In this document: piece by piece, positions 18,028 to 28,118 of the stretch
Numbering within the stretch: the stretch's first letter is position 1
Layout of the letters: every line of letters starts with the position of its first letter
Source of the DNA: Pedobacter schmidteae
Lineage (GTDB): Bacteria > Bacteroidota > Bacteroidia > Sphingobacteriales > Sphingobacteriaceae
Reading direction: 5' to 3'
Assembly: GCF_900564155.1 (NCBI RefSeq)
Contig: NZ_LS999839.1
Coordinates: 3,159,097 to 3,223,096, forward strand
DNA: 64,000 nt
The notes under the pieces: generated by a model
The model's database searches: none
Told to the model about the DNA's origin: nothing
Seen by the model: the letters and a program-made list of their open reading frames with translations, nothing else
Translations under genes and position numbers: made by a program

Positions 18028-18951
18028 TTATCTGCCTCCGCCTCTTGATGGTCTGGTTGTTCCGCCGCTGCTACCGCCACCATAACTTCCGCCAGATCTG
18101 CCCTCACTTCCACTACTTCTTGACGGTGGATTGTAAGAAGGCGGAGGGGTATATGATTCTCTTGTTGGCCGTGTTTCTGTTCTGGTAGGTCTTGATTCTG
18201 GCTGACTTTGTCTGGTAGGTCTTGACGACTCAGTCCTTGATGGTCTTGAACCATCAGTATTTGATGTTCTGGTTGTGCCTGCAGCATTACCTCTTGAAGG
18301 CCTGCTGTAACCAACAGTACCATTGGTGTTGCCCCTTGATGATCTGGGAGAAATACCACCATTTAAATAACCTCCTCTGTTTCCGGTGTATACATCGCTT
18401 GCGCCTCTTGAAGGTCTGGCTCTATAGTCTACAGGAGTTGTCCGGCCGGTATAAAATCCGCCACCCCAGTAGCCACCACCCCAAAGGCCTCCACCGTAAT
18501 AACCACCTCCATAATAGTTGTTATAACCCCAGAAAGGAGAATAATAATTGCCCCATGAATTATAATAAGGTGATCTCCATAATGATCCATAAAATGGATT
18601 AAAACCGAAACCAAAGCCGAAGCCTAACGACATGCCATAATTGCCATACCATCCGCCATCATAATAGGGATCGTAATAGCCCATCCACGAAGGACCGGAA
18701 CCATAAAACCTATTGATGCGGGAAGAATAATCCATATCATAATAAGGATCACTGGTGCCGTAATACTCCTCATCCTGAGCATCGTAGTCCGAATCTCTTA
18801 CGGGTACCTGTTGTTTATACTCCCTTGCCTGCGCTACAGAGTTATAAACATCATCATTGGAATTCTGCTGCGCTAACCTGGGCGCACCGCAAGACGCCAC
18901 AACGAGTGTTGTGACTGCCAGCATTCCGGTGAATAAATAATTTGATTTCAT
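18028..18951 (-). CDS. Repeat-rich lipoprotein (Gly/Tyr and PSR/PTR repeats)
   Basis: I start at the ATG complement 18949-18951, giving a lipoprotein signal (TTLVVASC). Mature 290 residues: an Asp/Tyr-rich part (about 30-75), a Gly/Tyr/Trp-rich part with short YYGG and GGGYWGGG units (80-155), then a basic low-complexity tail built of PSRG, PSRT, PTRT and PTRE units ending in RPSRGGGR. No enzymatic motif. A flexible, basic surface lipoprotein is likely; function unknown. It is divergent from proS and 18 nt from the FadL-type gene downstream. Confidence 0.72.
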   Translation of the reverse strand: MKSNYLFTGMLAVTTLVVASCGAPRLAQQNSNDDVYNSVAQAREYKQQVPVRDSDYDAQDEEYYGTSDPYYDMDYSSRINRFYGSGPSWMGYYDPYYDGGWYGNYGMSLGFGFGFGFNPFYGSLWRSPYYNSWGNYYSPFWGYNNYYGGGYYGGGLWGGGYWGGGFYTGRTTPVDYRARPSRGASDVYTGNRGGYLNGGISPRSSRGNTNGTVGYSRPSRGNAAGTTRTSNTDGSRPSRTESSRPTRQSQPESRPTRTETRPTRESYTPPPSYNPPSRSSGSEGRSGGSYGGGSSGGTTRPSRGGGR

Positions 18952-19000
18952 AACTATATCCCTTCTTTGTGTGTTGTGTGTTTTTGTAGGTATAAATTTA

Positions 19001-19008
19001 TAGATTTG
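19001..19008 (+). promoter_or_regulatory. Putative -7 element upstream of proS
   Basis: TAGATTTG fits the Bacteroidota -7 consensus TAnnTTTG and lies 48 nt before the proS start. A -33 TTG candidate exists at 18974-18976, but the spacing is slightly long. Confidence 0.35.
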
Positions 19009-19055
19009 TAGCCTACTATACAAGGTATTTAACACAAAAAACGTTCCAAACAGCT

Positions 19056-20528
19056 ATGAGCAAAGGTATTACTAGTAAAAACGAAGATTATTCACAGTGG
19101 TATAACGACATTGTTATAAAAGCCGATCTGGCAGAGCATTCATCTGTAAAAGGATGTATGGTCATAAAACCCTATGGATACTCCATTTGGGAGAAAATGC
19201 AGGCGGTTTTAGACCAGAAATTTAAAGAAACAGGCCACAGTAATGCTTACTTTCCTTTATTCATCCCCAAGTCATTTTTCTCTAAAGAAGCTTCCCATGT
19301 AGAGGGCTTTGCGACAGAATGTGCCGTTGTGACACATTACCGTCTTAAAAATGATGGAAATGGGAACATTATTGTAGACGAAACTGCAAAATTGGAAGAG
19401 GAACTGATTGTCAGACCAACTTCGGAGACCATTATATGGAACACTTATAAAGGCTGGATTCAGTCGTACCGCGACCTGCCTATCCTGGTCAATCAGTGGG
19501 CCAACGTAGTGCGCTGGGAAATGCGTACCCGCTTATTTTTACGTACTACCGAGTTTTTATGGCAAGAGGGGCATACTGCTCACGCTACAGCTGATGAAGC
19601 GATCGAAGAAACTAAGAAAATGCTAGATGTATATGCTGATTTTGCAGAAAACTGGCTTGCTGTACCGGTAGTAAAAGGGGTAAAAACTCCTAACGAACGT
19701 TTTGCAGGTGCACTGGATACTTTCTGTATTGAAGCTTTAATGCAGGATGGTAAAGCACTGCAGGCCGGGACATCGCACTTTTTGGGACAAAACTTTGCCA
19801 AAGCATTTGATGTGAAGTTTACCAACAAAGAAGGTAAAATAGAACATGTTTGGGCCAGCTCATGGGGTGTGTCGACCCGCTTAATGGGTGCTTTAATTAT
19901 GGCACATAGTGATGATGCCGGACTGGTATTGCCACCAAAATTAGCCCCTATACAGGTGGTTATTGTGCCTATATATAAGCACGACGAGGAGTTGCAAAAG
20001 ATTACTGCCTTTGCAGATGAACTGACTGCAAAACTGAAGCGTATGGGTATTTCGGTAAAATACGATGACCGCGATTCGCAACGTCCGGGCTTTAAATTTG
20101 CTGAATATGAACTAAAAGGTGTGCCTTTGCGTTTAGCTATTGGTGCCCGCGATATGGAAAATGGAACGGTTGAACTGGCTCGCAGGGATACACGCGAAAA
20201 GCAAACTGTATTGCAGGACGGACTGGAAATCCATATTGCACAATTATTGGAGGAGATTCAGGAAAGTATTTACAATAAGGCTTTAAACTTCAGGAACGAA
20301 CACATTACTCCAGCCAATTCGTACGATGAGTTTAAGGAATTGTTAGATACCAAAGCAGGCTTTATTGCGGCGCATTGGGACGGAACTCCTGAAACCGAGC
20401 AGAAAATTAAAGAGGAAACCAAGGCAACCATCAGATGCGTTCCTTTAGATAATCAACTGGAAGACGGAGTTTGTATTTACTCCGGTAAGCCGTCTACACA
20501 ACGCGTACTATTTGCAAGGGCCTATTAA
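19056..20528 (+). CDS. proS: Prolyl-tRNA synthetase (archaeal/eukaryotic-like type)
   Basis: A 490-residue class II synthetase that charges tRNA-Pro. Its length, the start ([26 protein letters not shown]) and the motif 2 region ([26 protein letters not shown]) match the short ProS type without an editing insertion, which Bacteroidota use. A C-terminal anticodon-binding and zinc-like domain follows. Its cognate tRNA-Pro(TGG) lies at 38837 in the same window but is not linked. Confidence 0.96.
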   Translation: MSKGITSKNEDYSQWYNDIVIKADLAEHSSVKGCMVIKPYGYSIWEKMQAVLDQKFKETGHSNAYFPLFIPKSFFSKEASHVEGFATECAVVTHYRLKNDGNGNIIVDETAKLEEELIVRPTSETIIWNTYKGWIQSYRDLPILVNQWANVVRWEMRTRLFLRTTEFLWQEGHTAHATADEAIEETKKMLDVYADFAENWLAVPVVKGVKTPNERFAGALDTFCIEALMQDGKALQAGTSHFLGQNFAKAFDVKFTNKEGKIEHVWASSWGVSTRLMGALIMAHSDDAGLVLPPKLAPIQVVIVPIYKHDEELQKITAFADELTAKLKRMGISVKYDDRDSQRPGFKFAEYELKGVPLRLAIGARDMENGTVELARRDTREKQTVLQDGLEIHIAQLLEEIQESIYNKALNFRNEHITPANSYDEFKELLDTKAGFIAAHWDGTPETEQKIKEETKATIRCVPLDNQLEDGVCIYSGKPSTQRVLFARAY

Positions 20529-20534
20529 ATAAAG

Positions 20535-21233
20535 ATGATGGATACAGAGAATTACAAGAAAATTATAACCGAGTTTGAAAATAAAGCCTCTTTAAAACAG
20601 GCCATTTATCGCAACACAACAGAAGTTTTTGGTATACTGAAAAAACTGCTGGCAGAAATTGCTTTAAAACTTCAGCACGACTACAATGCCAAGGATCCCT
20701 CTGTCGAAATCAATTTCAAAGAGAATAATAAGTTTGAAGGGCAACTGAAGTTTTCGGGAGATATGTTGATGGTATCTATGCACAGTAATATCTTTACATT
20801 TGATCCTTCGCATTCTATATTTCAAAGCCAGTACGTTAAAAACGATGAATCGTTGAGCTTCTGTGGAATTATTTATATCCATAATTTTCTGGCCGATTCT
20901 ATCAAATATAACAGACTTGCTGATGAGGGGACTTTGATTGCCCGGATTTTAGTGAATAAAGAGAAGCATTTTATGGTGGAGGGCGAAGGTGCCCTGGATT
21001 TTTTATACCAGGACCTGGCGAATAACCTGGTTACAGAAGAAAAACTGATGGATGTTATTGAAAGATCAATCCTGCATTGTCTGGACGATGATCTGGTAAT
21101 TCCTCCCTTTGCACAAGTAAAAAATGTGACCTTAAATCAAAAACAAACCATGCTGGCAGCAAGTGGCTACCCAACGGGTAAAAACCTGGGCTACCAGTTT
21201 AAAGCAGAAACAGAGCAAAATAACGACATATGA
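20535..21233 (+). CDS. Conserved hypothetical protein downstream of proS
   Basis: A 232-residue soluble protein with no signal peptide. The first half has alternating strands (FEGQLKFSGDMLMVSMHSNIFTFD), and the second has helices and an ending of NLGYQFKAE. I recognise no family with a known function. It starts 7 nt after proS and overlaps the next gene by 4 nt (ATGA), so it is co-expressed with proS and the trans-sulfuration enzyme. Confidence 0.75.
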   Translation: MMDTENYKKIITEFENKASLKQAIYRNTTEVFGILKKLLAEIALKLQHDYNAKDPSVEINFKENNKFEGQLKFSGDMLMVSMHSNIFTFDPSHSIFQSQYVKNDESLSFCGIIYIHNFLADSIKYNRLADEGTLIARILVNKEKHFMVEGEGALDFLYQDLANNLVTEEKLMDVIERSILHCLDDDLVIPPFAQVKNVTLNQKQTMLAASGYPTGKNLGYQFKAETEQNNDI

Positions 21234-22369
21234 AGTTTGCAACAAAAGCGATCCACGCCGGACAAGAACCTGATCCTACAACAGGAGCAGTAATGACCCC
21301 GATTTATCAGACCTCTACCTATTGGCAGAAATCTCCGGGCGATCATAAGGGATTTGAATATTCGAGAGGCACTAACCCCACGCGTGTGGCATTGGAAGCC
21401 TGTTTGGCCGCTTTGGAAAATGCAAAGCACGGGCTGGCGTTTTCTAGTGGTATGGGGGCTACGGATACCGTAATGCGGTTATTGCAGCCAGGGGATGAGG
21501 TGATTACAGGTAACGACTTATATGGTGGCTCGTACCGCATTTTTACCAAGGTGTATGCAAAATATGGTATCAGGTTTCATTTTCTGGACCTTTCCAAACC
21601 CGAAAATATTGTGCCTTATATCAATGATAAAACAAAGTTGGTTTGGATAGAAACACCAACCAATCCTACCATGCAGATTGTTGACATTGCCGGCATTGCT
21701 AAAATTACTAAGGCACATAACTTGCTGTTGTCGGTCGACAATACTTTTGCTTCTCCATATCTGCAAAACCCGATGGACCTGGGGGCAGATATTGTAATGC
21801 ATTCGGTTACCAAATACATTGGCGGCCACTCTGATGTAGTAATGGGTGCTTTATTGGTAAATGACGAACAATTGTACAAAAACCTTTGGTTTATTTACAA
21901 TGCTTGTGGTGCGACACCTGGTCCGCAGGATGCTTTTCTGGTATTAAGAGGCATTAAAACCCTTCATTTACGGATGAAAGCCCATTGTGAGAACGGGGCA
22001 AAAGTGGCGCATTTCCTTAAAAAGCATCCTAAAGTAGACAAAATATACTGGCCTGGTTTTGAAGATCATCCTAACCATGACGTAGCCAAAAAGCAGATGC
22101 GCGATTTCGGGGGAATGGTGTCTTTCACTTTAAAAGATGCCGACCTGAAAGAAACATTCAGGGTAGCAAGCTCGTTTAAAGTATTTACATTGGCCGAATC
22201 TTTAGGTGGCGTAGAGTCATTAATCAATCATCCGGTATCTATGACACATGGTTCTATTCCAAAAGAAGAACGTGAAAAGGTTGGCGTAACTGATAATCTG
22301 CTGCGTTTGAGTGTTGGGGTAGAGGATATTGATGATATCTTAGCTGATTTGGAGCAGGCCTTAAAATAA
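21230..22369 (+). CDS. Trans-sulfuration PLP enzyme (cystathionine gamma-synthase/lyase family)
   Basis: A 379-residue Cys/Met-metabolism PLP enzyme. The Schiff-base lysine is K195 in [11 protein letters not shown]; other marks are [19 protein letters not shown], the substrate loop GGSYRIF and SLGGVESL. The family interconverts cystathionine, homoserine esters, cysteine and homocysteine; synthase (metB) and lyase (metC/mccB) are hard to tell apart from sequence, so I give no symbol. The start overlaps the upstream stop by 4 nt. Confidence 0.92.
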   Translation: MKFATKAIHAGQEPDPTTGAVMTPIYQTSTYWQKSPGDHKGFEYSRGTNPTRVALEACLAALENAKHGLAFSSGMGATDTVMRLLQPGDEVITGNDLYGGSYRIFTKVYAKYGIRFHFLDLSKPENIVPYINDKTKLVWIETPTNPTMQIVDIAGIAKITKAHNLLLSVDNTFASPYLQNPMDLGADIVMHSVTKYIGGHSDVVMGALLVNDEQLYKNLWFIYNACGATPGPQDAFLVLRGIKTLHLRMKAHCENGAKVAHFLKKHPKVDKIYWPGFEDHPNHDVAKKQMRDFGGMVSFTLKDADLKETFRVASSFKVFTLAESLGGVESLINHPVSMTHGSIPKEEREKVGVTDNLLRLSVGVEDIDDILADLEQALK

Positions 22370-22375
22370 GCAGAT

Positions 22376-23236
22376 TTGGAATTTTTAGAAATCAAAGATT
22401 TTTTGGACATCAAAGTTGAGCAATACAACAGGCCTAACTTTATTCAGAACGATCCGATTTGCATCCCGCACCAGTTTTTAAAAAAACAAGACATAGAAAT
22501 TGCCGCATTTTTTGCGGCAATTTTAGCTTGGGGACAACGGAAAACCATTATCAATAAATGCAATGAGCTATTTGCCAGGATGGACAATGATCCCTATAAC
22601 TTTATGTTGCATCATGGTAATGAGGATTTGAAAAGGTTGCTGGGCTTTAAACACCGCACCTTTAACGATACCGACCTGTTGTATTTTGTAGCGTTTTTTC
22701 ATCAGCATTACCAGCAATCTGATAGTTTGGAGACGGCTTTCCTGGCGCCCGGAGATTCCTTCCAAACCGATTTTTTATCTGCACAGGTAATTGGGAGTTA
22801 TCGGGAATATACCTCTTCCACTTGTATGTTGACAGAGCTAAACCAGCAGGAACCTAAAATTGAAAGATCGTTGAACTATTTCAGGTCCTATTTTTTCTCG
22901 TTACCTGATTATCCGCGCAGAACCATTAAACATGTATCCTCGCCACTTCAAAAATCGACATGTAAACGCCTGAATATGTTTTTAAGGTGGATGGTGCGAA
23001 GTGACAACAAAGGTGTGGATTTTGGAATATGGAAAACGATTAAACCTGCAGATTTGATTTGTCCGTGCGATGTACATGTAGATAGGGTAGCGCGCAGACT
23101 AGGCTTGATTGAAAGAAAGCAAACGGATTGGAAAATTGCGGTTGAATTGACCGCCAGATTACTGGAGTTGGATCCATTGGATCCGGTAAAATACGATTTT
23201 GCGTTGTTTGGATTGGGCGTGGAGGAGAAGTTTTAG
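22376..23236 (+). CDS. TIGR02757-family protein
   Basis: A 286-residue protein that begins at a TTG 6 nt after the trans-sulfuration gene; the sequence from this codon (EFLEIKDFLDIKVEQYNRP) matches the usual start of the family, so TTG is favoured over later ATGs. Family segments visible: FFAAILAWGQRKTI, CKRLNMFLRWMVR, and CDVHVDRVARRLGL, which recalls a helix-hairpin-helix DNA-glycosylase-like fold. The biochemical role is not established. Confidence 0.82.
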   Translation: MEFLEIKDFLDIKVEQYNRPNFIQNDPICIPHQFLKKQDIEIAAFFAAILAWGQRKTIINKCNELFARMDNDPYNFMLHHGNEDLKRLLGFKHRTFNDTDLLYFVAFFHQHYQQSDSLETAFLAPGDSFQTDFLSAQVIGSYREYTSSTCMLTELNQQEPKIERSLNYFRSYFFSLPDYPRRTIKHVSSPLQKSTCKRLNMFLRWMVRSDNKGVDFGIWKTIKPADLICPCDVHVDRVARRLGLIERKQTDWKIAVELTARLLELDPLDPVKYDFALFGLGVEEKF

Positions 23237-23259
23237 ATAACTTTGCTAATTATTTGTCA

Positions 23260-23282
23260 CGTCATCCTGAATTTTTCAGTAG
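23260..23282 (+). repeat. REP-like short palindromic repeat, copy 2
   Basis: A 23-nt unit with core CTGAATTTTTCAG in the spacer between two plus-strand genes. It matches 21 of 23 bases of the reverse complement of 14480-14502. Confidence 0.55.
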
Positions 23283-23345
23283 CATTTTTAATAACTTTAA
23301 CTCCATACAAATATTAACCTTAATCAATTTTCCGGGTAAAATTAA

Positions 23346-23861
23346 ATGGTCACTTTTAAAGTAGAAATAGAGCGTTTTGATGAAATGGGCGAAAAATCTG
23401 GTTGGACCTATGTGTTTGTCCCCAAGGCCATAGCCAACGAAATTAAAGCGGATTGTAGGAAAAGTTTCCGGGTAAAAGGAAAGCTTGATCAGGTTGAGAT
23501 AGAAGGCATGTCACTGGTGCCGATGGGAGAGGGAGATTTCATTATGGCGTTGAACGGGACAATCCGTAAAAAGCTTAAAAAAGAAAAGGGAGCAGTATTG
23601 GAATTAAATCTTGAAGAAGATACGACCTTTAAAATAGAGATGCCTGAGGATCTGGAATTATGCCTGTCCGAACAAGATCATATGCTCAAAAACTTCTTGA
23701 AACAACCCAAATCGCATCAAAACTGGTACATCAACTGGCTTAATTCGGCCAAAACTGAGCCTACACGAACCAAACGTATTGTGAAAATTGTAAGTGCAAT
23801 GGATAAGGACTGGGATTTTGGGACGATGATGCGAGATGGGAAACCAAGAAAAGACGCTTAG
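23346..23861 (+). CDS. YdeI/OmpD-associated family protein with DUF1905
   Basis: A 171-residue cytoplasmic protein. The N-terminal half is the DUF1905 barrel (GWTYVFVPKAIANEIK). The C-terminal half has the YdeI-type helices (HQNWYINWLNSAKTEPTRTKRI), in which Arg/Lys-rich ends are typical. Members are linked to peptide or stress resistance in some bacteria, but the role here is unknown. Its end overlaps the 3' end of the minus-strand glycosyltransferase by 4 nt. Confidence 0.85.
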   Translation: MVTFKVEIERFDEMGEKSGWTYVFVPKAIANEIKADCRKSFRVKGKLDQVEIEGMSLVPMGEGDFIMALNGTIRKKLKKEKGAVLELNLEEDTTFKIEMPEDLELCLSEQDHMLKNFLKQPKSHQNWYINWLNSAKTEPTRTKRIVKIVSAMDKDWDFGTMMRDGKPRKDA

Positions 23862-24595
23862 TTTGCGGCCCTGTCGTATTTCCTAAACCAGCTCCATACT
23901 TTCATCTGGATTACACCAATAAAAGCTTCGCGGAATATCCGGGTACTCATTTTTGAAACCCCTTCTGTACGGTCGGTAAAAATGATAGGAACTTCGACTA
24001 CTTTAAATCCATATTTTATGGCAGTAAACTTCATCTCGATCTGGAAGGCATAACCCACAAACTTAATTTTATCCATGGGTATGGTGACCAATACCTTGCG
24101 GGTATAGCATTTGAAACCGGCGGTAGCATCCTGTATATCAATGCGGGTAATTATCCTTACATACATAGAGGCAAAGTACGACATCAATACCCTGCTCATC
24201 GGCCAGTTTACCACGTTTACGCCATTTACATATCGCGAACCAATAGCCACATCTGCGCCATCCACACAGGCCATTCTTAAACGGATCAGGTCTTCAGGAT
24301 TGTGTGAAAAATCGGCATCCATTTCAAAAATATACTGGTATTGCGGACGGGCCAATGCCCATTTAAAACCATGAATATAAGCGGTGCCCAGACCAAGCTT
24401 GCCGGTGCGCTGTTCTAAATGAAGGGCAGGATATTCCGATTGTAGTTTTTTTACAATATCAGCAGTTCCATCCGGAGAACCATCATCTATAATCAGGATC
24501 TCGAAAAAGTAGTTCAGTGTAAAAACCTTTCTGATGATTTTCTCAATGTTTTCCTTTTCGTTGTAAGTGGGGATAATAACTAGGCTATCTGACAC
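23858..24595 (-). CDS. Polyprenol monophosphomannose synthase (GT2)
   Basis: A 245-residue GT2 enzyme that transfers mannose (or a related sugar) from a nucleotide sugar to polyprenyl phosphate on the cytoplasmic face. Visible: LVIIPTYNEKENI at the N-terminus, IIDDGSPDGTADIV (nucleotide binding), FEMDADFSHNPED (DxD metal site) and the C-terminal TDRTEGVSKMS segment shared with dolichol-phosphate mannose synthases. No C-terminal membrane domain is present. Its product could supply the DUF2723-type glycosyltransferase at the left edge; this is inference. Confidence 0.92.
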   Translation of the reverse strand: MSDSLVIIPTYNEKENIEKIIRKVFTLNYFFEILIIDDGSPDGTADIVKKLQSEYPALHLEQRTGKLGLGTAYIHGFKWALARPQYQYIFEMDADFSHNPEDLIRLRMACVDGADVAIGSRYVNGVNVVNWPMSRVLMSYFASMYVRIITRIDIQDATAGFKCYTRKVLVTIPMDKIKFVGYAFQIEMKFTAIKYGFKVVEVPIIFTDRTEGVSKMSTRIFREAFIGVIQMKVWSWFRKYDRAAN

Positions 24596-24638
24596 GTATA
24601 ATTAATTAATATGCGAAATTAGGGATTCTAAATGAAAA

Positions 24639-24667
24639 AACCCGTAACCAGAGCAAGGTTACGGGTT
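24639..24667 (-). terminator. Rho-independent terminator of the first POT gene
   Basis: AACCCGTAACC pairs with GGTTACGGGTT around a 7-nt loop. On the minus strand a T-run follows, which fits termination of the transporter gene ending at 24691. Confidence 0.9.
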
Positions 24668-24690
24668 AAAATATGTTAAATGTAAAGCGA

Positions 24691-26184
24691 TTAACTTACG
24701 CCATGCATCAGCTTTTTAATCAGAGGCGAGAAAATGATCAGGAATATACCTGCAATCACCGCATAAATAGCCAGTTGATAATAACCATTGGTGTACGACT
24801 CAAGCTTGGTTAACAAGGAAGCGTTCTCTTCACTTACCGACATGCTTGCGCCCAATTTACCGGCTGCAAATTGTCCGAAAGCACTTGCCAGGAACCACAT
24901 ACCCATCATCATACCAGTTAACCGCTTTGGTGACAATTGCGTAACCAGCGACATACCTATAGGGCCCAGACAAAGTTCGCCAAGGGTAGTAACCAGGTAA
25001 CCAAAAGTGAATAGGTTTAAAGAGGTAATTCCATTGGCATCTGCGAAAAAACGGGTATAGTAAAATATGTAAAATGATGCCGCCAGGAACAGGAACCCGA
25101 TACCGAATTTAATGATGGAATTGGGCTCCATTTTTCTTTTTGCAAGCCAAAGCCACAATAATCCGGCTAAAGGACTAAAAACGATAACGAAGAAGGAATT
25201 GGAGCTGTTGTTTACCACATTGGGGTCAATGTTGAAAAACAATAGGGTATGCGTTAAATTCTTCTCTGCAAATAATGATAACGAACCACCACTTTGCTCA
25301 AAAATGGCATTAAACAAAAAGTAAAAGAAGATGAATATAAAGGCGGCAAATAGTTTTAAGCGAAGTTTTTGATCTTTAATGGTAAAGGCCTCATACAGAA
25401 AATAAATAACCGCCACCGGCGCAATGGTATACATAAAATAGTCGGTATATTTTGTGTTTTGCACCATGATCAGGATCAATGGAATAGACAGGAGTGAAAG
25501 AATGTAAACACCTATTTCGCGCATTTTCCTTTTGTTACCTGGCAAATGTTTTAAAGGTGAATCACCGATAGGGCCGAGGGTTTTCTGCGTAAAGATAAAA
25601 GTGATCAGACCAATGGCCATTACAATTGCAGCTGCAAGAAATGCATAGTTCCAGGATACATATTTACCCAGGTAAACACATAAAGCGCCGCCTAGTAAAC
25701 CACCGATATTGATACCTGCATAAAACATTCCGTAACCGGCATCTCTTCGGCCATCACCTTCTTTATACAAATCGCCTACCATCGACGATACATTGGGTTT
25801 AAAGAACCCGGTTCCGATAATGGAAAGGGTAATACCGATGTAGAAGAAATCTTTAGGCGAAGCGGCTATGATGAGGTTGCCCAGCACCATTACCATACCA
25901 CCAAAAAACAGCGACTTTCTGAAACCTAAGATTTTATCCGCAAAAATACCGCCCAGAAATGTAAAGGTATATACAAAAGCTTGTATGGCAGCATATTGTA
26001 GATTGGCACTTTTGTCGGTAAGGGCCAAACCCACTACCTTATCAATCATAAAAATCACCAGCATGCCCCGCATACCATAAAAGCAGAAACGTTCCCACAT
26101 TTCTACAAAAAATAAGGACCAGAGTTGCTTAGGATACTTGCCCTTAAAATCCTGGATTTCTTCTAATGTCAATTGTTCGGACAT
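24691..26184 (-). CDS. POT family peptide MFS transporter
   Basis: A 497-residue transporter of the proton-dependent oligopeptide (POT/PTR2) family, which imports di- and tripeptides with protons across the inner membrane. Marks: FFVEMWERFCFYGMRGML (first helix with the ExxERFxYY motif), GGIFADKILGFRKSLF, GFFKPNVSSMVGDLY and GELCLGPIGMSLV. About twelve to fourteen membrane helices. It lies in tandem with a second POT gene, with a terminator between them. Confidence 0.94.
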   Translation of the reverse strand: MSEQLTLEEIQDFKGKYPKQLWSLFFVEMWERFCFYGMRGMLVIFMIDKVVGLALTDKSANLQYAAIQAFVYTFTFLGGIFADKILGFRKSLFFGGMVMVLGNLIIAASPKDFFYIGITLSIIGTGFFKPNVSSMVGDLYKEGDGRRDAGYGMFYAGINIGGLLGGALCVYLGKYVSWNYAFLAAAIVMAIGLITFIFTQKTLGPIGDSPLKHLPGNKRKMREIGVYILSLLSIPLILIMVQNTKYTDYFMYTIAPVAVIYFLYEAFTIKDQKLRLKLFAAFIFIFFYFLFNAIFEQSGGSLSLFAEKNLTHTLLFFNIDPNVVNNSSNSFFVIVFSPLAGLLWLWLAKRKMEPNSIIKFGIGFLFLAASFYIFYYTRFFADANGITSLNLFTFGYLVTTLGELCLGPIGMSLVTQLSPKRLTGMMMGMWFLASAFGQFAAGKLGASMSVSEENASLLTKLESYTNGYYQLAIYAVIAGIFLIIFSPLIKKLMHGVS

Positions 26185-26211
26185 ATTAATTTTAAAATAA
26201 TAAATGTAAAA

Positions 26212-26249
26212 AATAAAAGTCTTTAGAGGATGTTCTAAAGACTTTTATT
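26212..26249 (-). terminator. Rho-independent terminator of the second POT gene
   Basis: A 16-bp perfect stem (AATAAAAGTCTTTAGA with TCTAAAGACTTTTATT) and a 6-nt loop, followed on the minus strand by a T-run. It terminates the gene ending at 26265. Confidence 0.9.
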
Positions 26250-26264
26250 GGAGTAAATTTTTGA

Positions 26265-28019
26265 TTATCTAACGCCGTGCATTAACCGTTTAAGCAATGG
26301 ATGCAATAGCATAACCAATATACCTAAGCCAATTGGCACTAAAGTAAAGATCAGGAAGAAAGTAGAAAGTGAATATTTTTGTGTGATCTCATTGATCATT
26401 CCACCCATAGCACCGGCAGTTTTATTACCAATGGCAATGGCCAGGTACCAGATACCAAACATCACCCCAATCATACGGGCAGGTACCAGTTTACTCACAT
26501 ATGAAAGTCCTACCGGCGACATGCAAAGCTCGCCCAAAGTGTGGAACAGGTAAGCAAATATCAACCAGATCATGCTCACTTTTATAGAAGCGTCACCATT
26601 AACAATTGAAGATGCACCATAGGCAAGCGAAGCAAAGCCCAATCCTAGCAGCGTCATTCCGATTCCGTATTTAATTGCAGCAGGAGGGTTAAACTTACTT
26701 TCCCATACTTTAGATACCAGTGGTGCAAAAGAAATGATAAAGAAAGAGTTTAATATACCGAACCATGAGGCAGCAACGGTAGTGGTTTCTTTTTGAAATT
26801 CGTTGTTAAGCATCCAGATTACAACACCCCAGATCACTACAAAGCTGGTTCCAAGGATAATATTTCCGATGGCAAATTTTTTAAAGGTTTGGGTAAAGAG
26901 TTTCCAAAGTACAAAAGTGATGATACCCAATGGTACAACGGTAAGCAAGGTGTTCACGATCTTGAAAACTGCAGCAGCATTTCCAGAAAAATCACGTTGC
27001 GTAAATTTATCTGCAAAAATGGTCATCGAGCCACCGGCTTGTTCAAATGATGCCCAGAAAAATACAGTGAAAAATGCGAATATGGTAACAGCAATTAAGC
27101 GATCTCTGGTTACTTTAGAATAACGCATAATCCTGCTCACCAGTAGAATTAAAAACAAAATTACACCACTTACAATGGTAAAGCTTGGTCCCTGCATACC
27201 TAATGCAGTAAAATCTAATAAATTATGTCCACTGATTTTTGAATATGGGTCGTTTAATATCCAAACTAAACCTAATAATAGTGAAGCTACAATCAAAACA
27301 AGATCAAATGTGGTAAAGGGAACACGTTTATCACCATCGTCATCGGCTGCTTTTTTAAGTTTATCTTCAGCAGTTGGTTTTCTACCTACGTCACCAAAAA
27401 TGCCTTGGGTAAAATAAAACTGCAGCATACCGAAAAACATGAAGATACCGGCCAAACCAAATCCCCAGCTCCAGCTAACTGTTTCGCCAATATAACCACA
27501 CAACATGATGCCCAAAAATGCACCTGCGTTTACACCCATATAGAAAATGGTATAGGCACCGTCTTTCTTTTCAGGATGATCTTTGTAAATATGCGATACA
27601 ATAGAGGTCATGTTTGGTTTGAAGAAACCGTTACCAAAAATAAGGAATCCAATACCCAGGTATAAAAAAGTAGGGGTTTCTACAGCCATACTGGCATGTC
27701 CCATAGTCATCAACAAAGCGCCGATTACAACTGCCCAGCGATAGCCCAAATATTTGTCGGCCAGATAGCCGCCCATGATAGTTGTCAAATAAACGAGCGA
27801 GGTATAGGTACCATATAATGCCAGTGCATTTTCTTCCGGCCAGTGCCATCCTCCTTTATCTAAATTTGAAATCAGAAATAACACCAAAAGGGCTCTCATG
27901 CCATAGTACGAGAATCTTTCCCACATTTCGGTAAAGAACAGGACAAATAGTCCCGCGGGATGTCCCAGCACTTTGTTCTCAAAAAAGTTGTTTGGTGTGT
28001 CCACACTTTGTGTATTCAT
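26265..28019 (-). CDS. POT family peptide MFS transporter (long form)
   Basis: A 584-residue POT transporter, longer than its neighbour mainly because of an extended central loop and extra helices (around residues 215-300 there is a Lys/Asp-rich cytoplasmic stretch, KPTAEDKLKKAADDDGDK). Family marks: FTEMWERFSYYGMRALL, GGYLADKYLGYRWAVV, GNGFFKPNMTSIVSHIY and GELCMSPVGLSYV. The tandem arrangement points to an old duplication followed by divergence, perhaps with different peptide preference. Confidence 0.93.
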   Translation of the reverse strand: MNTQSVDTPNNFFENKVLGHPAGLFVLFFTEMWERFSYYGMRALLVLFLISNLDKGGWHWPEENALALYGTYTSLVYLTTIMGGYLADKYLGYRWAVVIGALLMTMGHASMAVETPTFLYLGIGFLIFGNGFFKPNMTSIVSHIYKDHPEKKDGAYTIFYMGVNAGAFLGIMLCGYIGETVSWSWGFGLAGIFMFFGMLQFYFTQGIFGDVGRKPTAEDKLKKAADDDGDKRVPFTTFDLVLIVASLLLGLVWILNDPYSKISGHNLLDFTALGMQGPSFTIVSGVILFLILLVSRIMRYSKVTRDRLIAVTIFAFFTVFFWASFEQAGGSMTIFADKFTQRDFSGNAAAVFKIVNTLLTVVPLGIITFVLWKLFTQTFKKFAIGNIILGTSFVVIWGVVIWMLNNEFQKETTTVAASWFGILNSFFIISFAPLVSKVWESKFNPPAAIKYGIGMTLLGLGFASLAYGASSIVNGDASIKVSMIWLIFAYLFHTLGELCMSPVGLSYVSKLVPARMIGVMFGIWYLAIAIGNKTAGAMGGMINEITQKYSLSTFFLIFTLVPIGLGILVMLLHPLLKRLMHGVR

Positions 28020-28118
28020 TTTAATTTTTTATGTGTAATAAAAGTTTAGTTAGTTGCGCAAGATAGCTACATGCGGGCAAACTCACAAATTTTAAAAGTG
28101 GATTGAGTTTGTGCATGG

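Noticed and set aside
18222..18602. Frames on the plus strand and a 118-codon minus frame (18006-18362) inside the repeat-rich lipoprotein gene
   Set aside because: Low-complexity repeats open several frames by chance; only the frame with the lipoprotein signal is kept.
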